This document shows positions 44,418 through 55,350 of a stretch of 64,000 nt of DNA, in pieces. The position numbers and the translations under genes were made by a program. Positions within the stretch are counted from its first letter, which is position 1; each line of letters opens with the position of its first letter. Source of the stretch: Parietaria judaica (Eukaryota; Streptophyta; Magnoliopsida; Rosales; Urticaceae); contig OX940866.1 of NCBI GenBank assembly GCA_954871525.1, forward strand, positions 36,220,521 to 36,284,520. The letters are read 5' to 3'. Below the pieces are notes generated by a model. It saw nothing but the letters and a program-made list of their open reading frames with translations, was not told where the DNA came from and did no database searches.

Positions 44418-47400
44418 CTAAGAAACTTCCTCCCCCCCTACCGCTTCGTTGGTAACCGCTTCGACGGTAGAGGCAACCGCTTCGTTGGCAACCGCTCCAT
44501 TGGTGGAAGTGACGACCCCGTCGTTGGTACCATACTCATCAAGGCCATCGGAGGCCGAAGAGGCATCCCCACCTACGAAGCGGGTCGCCCAATCGATACC
44601 AGCAGAAGAAGGAGCACCAGGGGTAAGCGGAGGAGAATCAGGATCGATGGGAGATCTGTCATCCAGCTCGCGGGCCTTAGCCTCGTTCTCCTCAAACAAA
44701 GTCTTATACTTCGGAAGACGAGGCAGAAGACTCCCAATGGTCGCCGTAGGAGGAACTTTCTCAAGAAGGCGAGCGTTGGCCCCATACGCGGCGGAGCGGC
44801 GATGAAAATTGATAGACTCCTCCAAAGCTTTATACCTCGTCAAGGCGCGCTGCGCTTTGTCTTGAGCCCGGTCGAAGAGGTGTAGGCGCGCTTCGCGTTC
44901 ATACTTCGCCTCTGTCTGCGATACCTCGAGTTCCTTTCCGAGGCGTTTCAGGCACGAGGCCACTCGAGAAGCGAGCCGGCTCTCCTGCTCGACAGGTACG
45001 CCCACCGCCTCGCTGATTTTGGCCAGCCGCCACTTCTTCGCCTCGAGATGCTTCTCGTAGCTTTCCACTATCATGGAGTGACGCCTACGCTCCCCATCAA
45101 ACTCGGCCTTCAGCGCCGCAACCTCCGCTTCGGCTTTAGCCTGGCACTCGGCGAGCTCTTTTTCCTGAGTTTGGCGAAGCGAAACCTCTTTCGCCAATTT
45201 GGCCCTCGCGACCTCCAGTTCATTGGAAGCCCGCTCGGCTGCTTCCCGATATTTTCGCTCCCCAAGGACGGAAACCCCGAGGTGCGATTCGGTGTCGGCA
45301 AGCTTAGCTCGGAGGTCGCTCATCTCCTGAGCGCTCTCGCCCCTGCTCATGTTCTCTTCGAGAATAACGGTGTTGAAGCGGGCGAGGGCCTGGAAAAGCG
45401 TAGCGGCAGCCCGGCCATAACCCCTGACATCGCTCAGAGACAAGCCGTTAGTCCGAGAAGGTTCGGGCCAGAACAGGTCCCGAAGGACCCGAAGCGAGTA
45501 TGCTTTCCACTCTTCCGGCGGAGACTCCGAAGTAGGAACTGCCGGAAATCGCTCCCAAGGAGGAAGAGAAAAACCTCCTGGTCCGGAGTTGGGAAGAAAC
45601 TTCGGCAGCGGAGAAAGAGAAATCCCGACATCGTCGGACGAAGAGGCGTTAACCCCAAAAGCACCGGCATCGTCGTTCGGCTCCGAAGAGCCCTCCGGAC
45701 GAGGCACTTCGGGAAAAGTAGAAACATCGGGAGGAATGACGTCCGCAAGAAGGCCATCCTCTCCTTCGGGGTGGCCCTCGATCAAAACCTCTTCAGAAGG
45801 TAGGGGAGCCCCCTCCGAAGCACCGGGCCGTCCGACGGGCTCCAAGACGAGGAGCGCGTCGGCAGCATCAAGTGCCTCTTCGGGTAACAAACCCTCCTCG
45901 TCACCCGTAGGAACGGCGACTGAAAGTCTTTCCGCGGCAGGTGCGGGAGGTGCTAAGGAAGAAACCTCCAAGCAAGGAGGCGCGTCGGCGCGAGCCGGAG
46001 TCTGAAATTACGAAGAAAATATACATATACATACCCATTAGACACACGAAATTTGGGAACATTGCGAAAAGTGCAGAGGGAAAACTAGATGTTACCTCGG
46101 AGGCCGAGAGGTCCAGCGACGACACCAAATCGATGAAGTCATCATCAAAGCGGAAACGCTCCCGAGAAGTGGGAGAAGGACGGGGGGTCCCATGAGCCCC
46201 ATCGACGGTTCTGCCGGCCTCGGTCGGAGGAGTCGAAGCAAGAACGGTCGACGCGGTCGCCCCGGCGAGAACGGTCCCCTCGCGAGAAGCGACGGTGACA
46301 GTCTCTGAAGCCGGAGGAGTCGCATCGATCTCCTTAGATGACTCGGAAGTCTTGTTCTTCTTCGGAGGAGGAGCGTCGCGTACCTCTTCGGCAATTTTCC
46401 TCTTCAAGACGACTTTCTCGCGAGGAGGTGCCCGCGAAGAAGTATGAGTCTCGGGTTCGCGACGGCTCTCCGAAGGACGAGGCGCGTCCCGAGAGCGAGT
46501 CGTCCCCGAGGAAGTCGATACCCCCGAAGAGCGAGAAGCACCAGCGTCGTGCTTATGTTTTGTTCGCTTCTCCGAACTGCTCTTCGGAGGAAGAGTTTTA
46601 TCGCTTGAAACAAACCGGTCAGCACCAGTCCGAGGGCCGATGCCCAAGAAGCCAGTTTTCGATAGATCCCGACGAGAATCGGAGGATCCACCTCCTTGTC
46701 CTGGATCTTGGCCTTGTCCTGGATCTTGGCCTTGACATTGCCGTGGCTCCGATGATCCACGGGTGGACTTTTGAGTTCTCTTCTTCGGCTTAGGAGATTG
46801 CCGAACAGCGGGGGACGAAGGGTCCACATCTTTGACCTCTTCGAGGCGGAACCCAACCGGCCACAAAGATGCCGGTGGTTTAACCACGATGTGGCAGAGT
46901 TGATAGAGTCCCGACTCTTGAACGCAGGTCCCGAAGAAGTCTGTCGTCCAATTCCGACGAGGATTTTCCAGCAGAGCCCGAACGACCCCAGCGAAGCGCT
47001 CGTCGTCCTCTTTATTCGCGATGGGCCTGAATCTCGGCACTTCTTTCTCGTCGACCCACTTGGTGGGAAGCGCCTCCCAATGCGGCCCAAGGGTGTGACG
47101 ATCGAGATGCGCAAAGAAATACCTATTCTCCCACCCGGACTCGTTGTTCGGCGTGTGGGTGATGACGTGGACACACGCGGCGGAGGAGAGGAAGAACCGG
47201 CCCAGATTCTTCGGGTTCTTCGACCATTTGAAAAGCCGCATCAAATCCTCCAAGGTCAGGGCCACTTTCTGCTCAAGAGCGATGGCCATGGTGCAGACGA
47301 GAAGGCGAAGCGAATTAGGGCTGACCTGACTGATCGGCATCTTGTACGCATGGAGGAAGCACACGATGAGATGAGGCAGTGGAAGGTGCAGTTCCACCGA

Positions 47401-47586
47401 CCGGAAGAAGTGTTCGTAAAGAGTGATGTACCCTTCCGGGGGCTCGTCGCCAAGCTCGCCGGACTGAGGGAGACGCAGGTAACAGGGACTGGAGTCCACG
47501 TAGTGTTTCTTCAAATCCTCGAGATGCCTCTCGGTCATTATAGACTTCGGCGATCGAGTCTTGAAAATCTTTCCCGGATTCGACAT
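44418..47586 (-). CDS. Intact antisense gene of the retrotransposon (putative gypsy-type transposon protein)
   Basis: Exon 1 is 47586-46096 and exon 2 is 46001-44418. The 95-nt intron is GT-AG and phase 0, and the joined frame gives 1024 aa without a stop. The N-terminal 250 residues resemble the Transposase_28 / 'putative gypsy type transposon' family, with the characteristic L-Y-E-H-F-F-R-S and the P-L-P...Q-V-S-P-N region. The middle is Ser/Pro/Glu/Arg-rich and probably disordered. The last part has a long coiled coil (about 700-850) and an acidic tail. Antisense genes of this family are known in the Tat lineage; their function is not established. It is better preserved than the sense gag and pol. 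A TATA box lies about 145 nt upstream of the start. Confidence 0.8.
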
Positions 47587-47726
47587 TTTCTTGACCAGAA
47601 AAGAAGAGGGTGAACGGAAAGAAAGTTTGAAGATTTTCTTGAGAAGAAGAGAGTCGAGAAAGAAAATTGCAGAGAGAATTTAGAGAAAAAGTCTGAAATA
47701 AAGTGTTTGAGTCGAAGGCGAGGTTT

Positions 47727-47736
47727 GAATTTATAG
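47727..47736 (-). promoter_or_regulatory. TATA box of the antisense gene
   Basis: On the minus strand the sequence reads CTATAAATTC, about 145 nt before the antisense start codon at 47586. It lies outside the LTR, so the antisense gene seems to have its own promoter. Confidence 0.5.
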
Positions 47737-48151
47737 AGGAAATCTTGCGAATTTGAAGAGGCACATTTGGATCCAATGGCCCAGGATCGAAGCGGGAGAA
47801 ATCATCCAACGGTGAAGATCAAAAGAGTCGTTGCAAAGCCCGAATGCACTCGAGTGCGAGAAAACCCCGCATTTAATGCGAAATGATTGACGACGATTTC
47901 CAAGATCTGACAGCCTGGAGAATCGCGCCCAGTCAGCACTACGTGGGAACTCGAGGCCATCAGTGAGCATGCAAGAAGTGGAAGAGTCCTCGAAGGACAC
48001 AACCCTCATCGAGGGAAAAACCTTTCGAGGATTGTCCTCTTCGAAGGCATAACTTCATCGGGGAAAAACCTCATCGGATATAAACCTTGTCGGGGAGTAA
48101 TTTTGGTTTATTTTATCAACTGTTTCACACTCGATAAAATAGGGGACTAAT

Positions 48152-48796
48152 TGTTAAGGTCAGATTTGGTCAAATCTCTTCTTAACACCACCCTTTGTCG
48201 TTTGTGGAATAAACGATATAAAGCGAGAGGAGGATTGCTTGAAGAACCCAAGCCCATGAAAGAATAAAGAAATTAAGGCCCAACACCTCGTCTCGAAAAG
48301 GGAAGTTCATCGAGGAAAAGCTCTTCGGGAAAGCCTAATCGCGTTAAAAGGGGAACTCATTCGGAATCGCGAGAAAGAAGGGAAGATTGGCTTATTCGGT
48401 TAAAGATTTCGTGGGATATCCAATGCAAAATAAGGAAGGTCAACTACGATCATAGCGATTCAGAAGGAAACCCTAGCAAGATTTGAGGAATATTCTAGAA
48501 GACCTCCAAACCTATAAATACGAATGTAAACTTAGCATAAATGATTCCAGTATTCAGTATCCATTAATATCGTGAGTTTGAGAGAATAAATCCTTGAGTC
48601 TTCGAGTTTGCTTATTCATAGCATTCTCGATCTCCCAAGGGTTAGAGTGTGTAATCTTCGATTGTCCAAGCTATCAAACGGAAGAAACCGGGTCCTCTCG
48701 GAATCATAATAAATCAGAGATATTCGTATTGTCCATAATTATTTAATTATTTCGATTATCTTTGTGACTGCACGGCGGTAAAAATCCCCCTCTACA
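48152..48796 (+). repeat. 3' LTR
   Basis: 645 bp, the same length as the 5' LTR and nearly identical. It directly abuts the ACATC target-site duplication and the resumed B4 kinase exon. Confidence 0.93.
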
Positions 48797-49365
48797 ACAT
48801 CAAGCCTCATAACGTCTTGTTAGATCGAGATTTCACCCCAAAAATTGCAGATTTCGGAATGGCAAAGTTGTGCTCGAAGGATCAAAGCCTAGTTTCGATG
48901 ACCACCGCTAGAGGAACTCTCGGTTACATCGCTCCCGAAGTGTTCTCTAGAAACTTCGGTAACGTGTCGTACAAGTCCGACGTGTATAGTTTTGGAATTT
49001 TGTTGCTCGAAATGGTCGGAGGAAGAAAAAACACCGGTACTTCCGGAGATCAGGAGAGTCGCTCGGAGCATATCTATTACCCCGAGTGGATCTACAATCT
49101 CTTAGAAGAAGGCGAGGACCTTCGCATTCTTGTCGAAGACGACGACGACGCTGCAATCGCGAAGAAGCTCGCGATTGTCGGACTCTGGTGCATCCAGTGG
49201 CACCCGATAAGCCGACCCACCATGAAAATGGCGGTCCAAATGCTCCAAGGAGACGAAGAACTAACAATGCCGCCGAATCCTTTTGCAGCTTCAGGTCCGT
49301 CTGAATCTAATTCGAAGCTTACATCAAGAAAGTTATTGCAAGATTTGGAGACTATTGCCGAATGA

Positions 49366-50243
49366 AAAACAAAATTATTGAGTAATTGTTCGCAATAAAT
49401 CTCTAATATGTCTCATCATCTTATATTATATGGTCACAAATTATGGTGAGAAGCATCAATTAAGATGATACATATATATATATACACACACAATACAAAT
49501 GATCTTTTCTCAACCATAGCTTATTGTATTGTCAGTGTTAAATTCGTATTTATATTTGTTATCAGTGAAAGATTTCAGTGATATCACGATTTATTTATTT
49601 AGGATTATTCACGGCATAAATATCAAAATTGTATGAAAAACCAACGTTAAATTGTTTTAGCCGGAAAAATACCAATAATTTTTCTCTCACGTTATGGAGA
49701 AGTATCTTTTTCGGGGTTTTTTTGGTACATGTCTATAACGTGAGAGAAAAATATTGATATTTAGTTCGGCTAAAACAAAATATAAGTATGTAACATTGAT
49801 TTTTTAACTACTTATGGTAATTAATAATTATGCCGCTAATATCCCATTTATTTATACAGTTTTCATGTAGAATGAATTATTAATTACATATCAAGTAGGA
49901 CTTAAAAAAATTGTTATTTCATAAATTTTACAAATTAATAATTTAGCATGTTTATCTTTAATTGACTTCGTACAAATAAAAATATAAACGTGCATATATA
50001 TTTCTGTTTCGACTTAGAGCAATATGTAGGTGCATATATTAAAAGCGTTCGATTACAAATTTAACACGTGGGTCATTGTACATTGAATTTGATCCCCTAG
50101 TAGTGCTTTCTACCACCTTCATTATTCATTCAAAGCCGTGACCGATTTGGATTTTATATCCTTAAAAGGTCCATATCTAAATCATGTGGCTCATATAATA
50201 TATGTATATATATATATATTTATATTGGATATGTTTTGGTTGT
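49366..50243. other. B4 3' flank
   Basis: AT-rich. Apart from the MITE at 49602-49846 and TA runs near 49470 and 50200, I see nothing. Confidence 0.6.
49602..49846. mobile_element. Mutator-like MITE (hairpin, 9-bp TSD)
   Basis: A 245-bp hairpin. Its ends read GGATTATTCACGGCATAA and, inverted, GGGATATTAGCGGCATAA. Flanked by an exact 9-bp duplication, ATTTATTTA, at 49593-49601 and 49847-49855. A near-perfect CTCTCACGTTAT inverted pair brackets the loop. Confidence 0.85.
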
Positions 50244-51470
50244 TGTTGGTTGCAAAACGTATATGCAAATTTACGCAAGTGCACGTGTCGACAAGTAATA
50301 CATTGTGCAAGGCACAAAGATCGATCCCACTGAGACTAAGTCAATTTTCGTCTTTATCACGAGTTATAAAAAGATGAGATAACATGAGTAGGAACAAGGG
50401 AGACAAGAATTTTGATAATTGATGAGAGGAGATGGTTGAGCTCATGAATTACTTCGGGTTTTACGAATTACCGAATGCGACAGGAATGCTATTACATTTT
50501 CTTAGTGATCTGAAAAACGACAAGCACGTAAGTTCTTCCGAACTTCCGTTTGAAACCGATTGTAAACTAATCATTCATATTCCTATGATAAGAGTAAGAC
50601 TATTTTACTAGTTAAAATTAAGTTCCAATTTCACGATCTACACGGAGATTAATATATTCCTATACTCATCTCAATCCTGTGAACAAAATCACGAGATTAA
50701 ACATGTATCGAGGTTGTAATTCCAATTTAATTTAAATCTTCCGATAACATTAAATCTAAAGCTCTATTAAATTGAAACAAGAAATAGAACTATGACAAAA
50801 TTAATAAGCATTCAACCAAGAAATAAGAAAACACAAAATCCCATCACAAATGATAATTCAATAATACCCATAGTTCATCAATCACCCAACCTTAAGAAAT
50901 TAGTTCATGTTATGATAACAATAAACATAAAATAAAGATTGGTTCAAGATACAACTCATCAAACCGAATTATGTTATGATGAATAACGATTTCGAATTGA
51001 TGTGTTTGTGCTTCCTTCTTTTTCTCCTCTTTGCCTTCCTTCCTTGCTGCCCTTTTTTCCCTTTTTTTTCCCAATGCAGTTCGCTATCTTCTTTCTCCTT
51101 GGCTGATCATCATTTCGCTGCCTTTTTCATTGATTTCAGCGGCTCCACTCTATTGTTCACAAGAGACAAAAATTAATCACGGCATCTTTCCTCTTTTGGC
51201 ATCATTCTCTTGGTAATTGGGCCCAATTAATAAAGCCCAATCATAACACACGTTACAGTGAGAGACATATAATAACACACATTATTTTGGTTCTAATTCC
51301 CAATTTATGTCCATTGTGTGTTTATTTTCAATGTCACACAAACATGTTCAATCTCTCACAATTTAGCCTTAATTGGACAATATTATCAATTTTATATCGA
51401 TCTTTCGCTCGGGTTTTAATTATTAAATCTGTAAAAACCGTATAATAACTCTATTTTCATAGAGTTATCG
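50244..51470. mobile_element. Solo LTR, 1227 bp, same family as the one in B2
   Basis: It begins TGTTGGTTGCAAAACG and ends GAGTTATCG (a likely CA to CG change at the end), with an exact 5-bp duplication, GTTGT, at 50239-50243 and 51471-51475. It shares start, internal motifs and order with 16244-17617. It has no coding content. Confidence 0.75.
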
Positions 51471-51484
51471 GTTGTAAATATCAG

Positions 51485-51850
51485 AAACGACACGAACGCT
51501 TGAAGCATCATATGATTAATTAGAGAAAACGACTTCTGATTAGTTCGGCTTGAAAGTTGAAACTATTGAAATACCGAAACGACACTTGACACAACGAACA
51601 ATAAAAATAAAGTACTGAACAAATGCCTTTACAGGACAGGTGCAACTAGATACGACATATATTTCACAAAAAACAGAGTTAGGGATTGTACTTGTAAAAA
51701 CACGATAACTTGTCCGACATACAATTCATAAAAACGACAACAGACCAAAATTTGACGTACATCTCCAATAACAAAACAAAACATTAAAAAAAAAACAAAA
51801 AACAAAAAAACAAAACATAAAAACTTGTCCAGATTTTCACAGAAACGACA
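51485..51850. repeat. AAACGACA-rich block 3' of the BPI/LBP-like gene
   Basis: Exact AAACGACA occurs at 51485, 51577, 51732 and 51843, with near matches between them. The nearest gene is the minus-strand BPI/LBP-like gene ending at 52258, so orientation is as in the other three blocks. The solo LTR at 50244-51470 abuts it. Confidence 0.7.
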
Positions 51851-52169
51851 GCAAACGCAAGTTTTCCATAAAAAAAAAAAAACTCATCTGCGAAGTAAAA
51901 CCTTTCTATAAATTAATATTGTTAGAATATATTTATAAATTAATATTGTTAGGATATATTATCGAGTGATAATTTAATAATATTACGAAAGTCAAAATCA
52001 CACAAAATATAATTTAATCTTATATTAATTTAATTAAATTCAATTGCACTCTCATTCGTCAAAGTAATTCGCTTTATTCCTTTGGAAGATTATATATTGG
52101 TCAGAACCTTATTTCATCATTGATTCATTGTGCACATCACTACGACAATGAGACAATTTTGCAATAAAC

Positions 52170-52252
52170 TAATTATGTATATACATATGTATTTTTACTG
52201 TCTGTATATACATATACATATACATATATATACACAGACATATATATATATA
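52170..52252. repeat. AT-rich (TATACA)n-like microsatellite
   Basis: Runs of TATACATA and TATATATA just beyond the stop codon of the BPI/LBP-like gene, probably in or next to its 3' UTR. Confidence 0.75.
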
Positions 52253-52257
52253 ACAGC

Positions 52258-54836
52258 TCAAAGCATTTTGGGCAAGACAATTTGCCTGGCCACTGATTGT
52301 TCTAGAAATGCAATGTCGCCGGATATTACGAGCTTTGAAGTAGTACAAGAAACTTGAGCATTCTGTATCGCAAAACCGTGAAAAGCCGGCAACGGAAATC
52401 CTTCCCAAAGTTGCAAATTTGCGTAGGGAAAGACGAGAGTCTTCAGAATGATCGACATCGCAGACTGAAAATTAATTGAGCATATTAGATCATTAATTAT
52501 ATACTAATTAGCAGACTAAGCAATATTGGGTGTATTACGATCGATGTACCTTAATCAAGTGCATTCGAAGATTCCCAACTTTGCTCGATTCCAAATTTAT
52601 ATCGAAGTCTCTCAGTGCAAGTGTTCCGACGAGTTTGTTATCGACCATTTTTGGAGAACCGGAAGCCGAAATCTCCTAAATTGACAAGAGGAAAAGACAT
52701 GAACAAGGTTCATAAATTTAATAGTGTAAAATAATATGAATTTAGTCACGATTTCGGAAGCGTACCAAAGATAAGCACAAGACCGGTACGATCTCACCAG
52801 CGTCCAGAACATTAACGACGACATCTGAGTAAATCGCAATATCCATATCGTCACGTGAAACCCTAACGGTCGGAGGAGAGGATATCGAGATATCGAGACT
52901 CATGGGTTTATCGGGATATTGTTTGTAGAGTTTAGGGATTATGTATTTCCATCGCGACGTGTTCAAAATAGACTGATCATCAGTTACTTTGTCCACGAGC
53001 CAACGAAGATAACCTGCCTGATCAAGGGAAGAATATGATATATTTCAAGGACGAATCTAATTGCATGATCAGGAAATGACGAGATTAAAAAAACTTACGT
53101 TGAAGAAAACCGAGGAGATTGAGTCGAAAACCCTTTCGTGTAACGAAATCTCAACCATTTTGGTCGAGTTCTCATTCGACGCAACATGATGTACTAATTC
53201 TTCACCCAAAAATCTGAAACCTGAGACGTTGTTTGCTATGAACAAGCCGTTGATGTCGAATTCGATAGAAGCATTGGTCAAAACCGGGTTCTCGACGAGT
53301 GTAATATTCATAGAAGCTTTATTGTGGACGGGAAATTCTTTCGGAAATGTCTGCAAAAGTGAATTGAGCTTTGATATCTCTTCCTTTATCTTCTTAGAAA
53401 CGGTTTCTTCGACTCGGGATTGTATTACGTCTTGAAAAGCATCAATAAACCTACGAGAACACGGTAAAAATCGATAATATAGATAGCTAAAAGTCCACTA
53501 ATAATCACGTTTTTTTGGAAGCAAATCAATTCTCGGGAAACGTTTACCCTTGGTAAAGCCAAGACGCTCCACCATTCATCTTTATGACAATTCCTCTGAC
53601 ATAGCATCCTGAATCCAGAACCGACATTTTAACCCTTCCGTCTTTCTCTTCCAAAGCTAGCGTCAAACCAACATTCTTATTTTGAACCTGAAAAGAATAA
53701 AATAAAAAGTGTAATTGTATATAACTATAGAGGTTCGCACTTCTCACAACATGTCGTTCGATGCATCGTTGCTTTCATTATATCATATTTCGGCTAAAAT
53801 TTCCTACCTTTCAAAAATCTGCTAAAACGGAAAAAACTGCATCGATCGATCGATAATACCTTCTAATTTCGAGTCTTATTAAATTGAAAAAAGGGCATTG
53901 ATTGATCTTCGATTCCTTCTAATTTTGAGTCTGATACTTGCTGGGTTCAAATGCAGCCAAATTGGACTATAATCAAAATAATAACATGAAATTGGCTTCT
54001 TTCGGACATAGTTCGAAATTTAAATAATACATGAAATAAAACTAAAACTACAATAAATACAAAGAACGTATCAATTTTACTAAAACCGAGAAAGAAGCCG
54101 GTACGGGGCTTGTTTTTCCTTGGCCCGGCCTCGGTCAAAGGCGGATCTATGCTGATCCCAAGAGAGGTGTAATTCCCTCCAACTTCCGAAAAAGGTCAAA
54201 ATCTACCCCTTTTTTTTTTTTTAAATTACCCTTAATTAGCCCTACCTAGCTCCCAAGAATTGTGTGTCCTAAATTCGCCACCGGTCCCGGTTCCGGTTTT
54301 TTTCTTCTGAACAATCTTCCCCTAACACATAATATCTATCAATGCCACCAAAACCAGACAATAATCACATAAAAACATGTTCCTAATCTCACTTGTCAAT
54401 CCAACAAGAACTTAAAAAGTCAAAGGCAAACCTCAACAGAAGCATTCCCATAATCCGAAGCCTCAACAAACCAAGAGCTGTACTCGTAGCTCCAATCCAT
54501 GCCCAGCTTCGCCTCCGCACCGGAAACCGCCAAAACGACGCCGCTTTCGCCGCTCTCCACGAACGACGACCTGACTTCGACGCTGTCGATGGTGATGTTC
54601 GACAGAACGACATCGACGCTGCCCAGGAGCGGAACGCTCACCGTCTTCGCAATCTGAGGAATCTCGAGAGGAACCATGGAGGAGATCGCTCTCTCTGTCA
54701 CGAAATCCTTGGCATAACCGAGACCGTGCTTTGATACAGTCACGGACACAAAGCCTTGGTCTTGAAGGCTTGTGGGGATCGAGAGGAGAAGTGTGAAGAA
54801 GAAGAAGAAGAAGAAAGATTGAAACTTTAGCGCCAT
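52258..54836 (-). CDS. BPI/LBP-family lipid-binding protein (plant LBR type)
   Basis: Six exons, 54836-54432, 53687-53548, 53450-53099, 53017-52766, 52675-52550 and 52464-52258, join in frame to give 493 aa. It has an N-terminal signal peptide with a Phe run, then an N-terminal barrel with the I-P-Q-I and V-D-V-V-L-S-N-I-T-I segments and a second barrel with many N-glycosylation sites. Length and layout fit the plant BPI/LBP-related proteins (Arabidopsis At1g04970 type, about 490 aa), which are secreted or vacuolar and bind lipopolysaccharide-like lipids. Lipid binding is inferred from the family. All introns are GT-AG. It lies at the border between the kinase cluster and a conserved gene region; no functional link is shown. 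Confidence 0.9.
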
Positions 54837-55077
54837 GGAGATGAATTATGGTGAGAAGTGTGGAGTTTTGGGAAGATATAGTGGATATGATTGATGGGTA
54901 ATGAGAACTGGTCTGTTTGGGTGTCATCGGATTTGAGCTCAAGCCTGAAGCTGTCGAGTGTTTTGTCGCTTTGTTATGAGCTAAAACTTAATGTTTTTAA
55001 TACATCCAAAAATATAGCAACGCATAATAAGCTCTTGAAAATTTGATAAATTGGCACATTGAAGATTCAATCGGAAA

Positions 55078-55288
55078 CTAAGCAAGTTTGACCTAATAGT
55101 AACTTCATTATTACGTATATCTTCAATAGATAACGGGTTCGAATTCTATAAGACTCAAACGGATGCCTCTTTTACATATTGTAAATTTGACCAATAATAT
55201 CGCCCGTTATTATACAGAATATATCTAGAAATGAGAGAGCGCATTGTAACATTGGCCGATAGTGTCACCCCATTCAACAAAAAAAAAA
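55078..55288 (+). mobile_element. tRNA-derived SINE candidate with long TSD
   Basis: A 211-bp segment ending in a run of A. It contains a pol III B-box-like GGTTCGAATTC at 55137 and an A-box-like stretch about 45 bp upstream. It is flanked by a 16-bp duplication with one mismatch: AAGATTCAATCGGAAA at 55062-55077 and the same with G for A at 55289-55304. These are hallmarks of LINE-mobilised insertions. Confidence 0.7.
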
Positions 55289-55315
55289 AAGATTCGATCG
55301 GAAAGAAAATCACTC

Positions 55316-55318
<3 letters not shown>

Positions 55319-55350
<32 letters not shown>
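55319..55350. repeat. (ATA)n microsatellite
   Basis: A run of about ten ATA/TAA units. Confidence 0.9.

Larger units (their letters stand above)
39998..48796 (+). mobile_element. LTR retrotransposon (Gypsy, Tat-like), 8799 bp, internally deleted
   Basis: Two 645-bp LTRs, both TGTTAAGG...CTACA, bound the element. It has an exact 5-bp duplication, ACATC, at 39993-39997 and 48797-48801. A primer-binding-site-like stretch, TTTGGCGCCCACC, follows the 5' LTR, and a purine stretch (AAAATAGGGGACTAA) precedes the 3' LTR. Order inside is a gag remnant, a deletion of protease/RT/RNase H, an integrase, a tandem repeat array, then an antisense gene. The antisense gene and 3' repeats are features known from the Tat lineage. 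It lies in the B4 kinase exon on the same strand. It cannot move by itself. Confidence 0.93.
38561..49365 (+). pseudogene. B4: LRK10-like receptor kinase, class B, interrupted by an 8.8-kb retrotransposon
   Basis: Exon 1 is 38561-39284. The kinase exon begins at 39441, is cut after 39997 and resumes at 48802, ending at 49365. Without the insertion the frame is continuous and would give about 614 aa with all class B features: signal peptide, I-R-F-P-F-R, C-R-R-C-E then E-C-F, a transmembrane helix (about 243-261), G-E-G-A-F-G and V-A-V-K. The insertion falls inside the catalytic loop, between H-F-D-I and K-P-H-N. No other lesion is visible. The microexon seen in B1 and B3 is fused to exon 1 here. 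The gene must have been functional, or nearly so, until the recent insertion; uninterrupted alleles may exist (inference). Confidence 0.9.

Noticed and set aside
45048..47613. Plus-strand genes opposite the antisense gene
   Set aside because: Their frames are shadows; the minus-strand frame has the known domain, a coiled coil and a clean intron.
1..49365. NLR immune receptor genes in the cluster
   Set aside because: No NB-ARC or leucine-rich repeat motifs were found on either strand.
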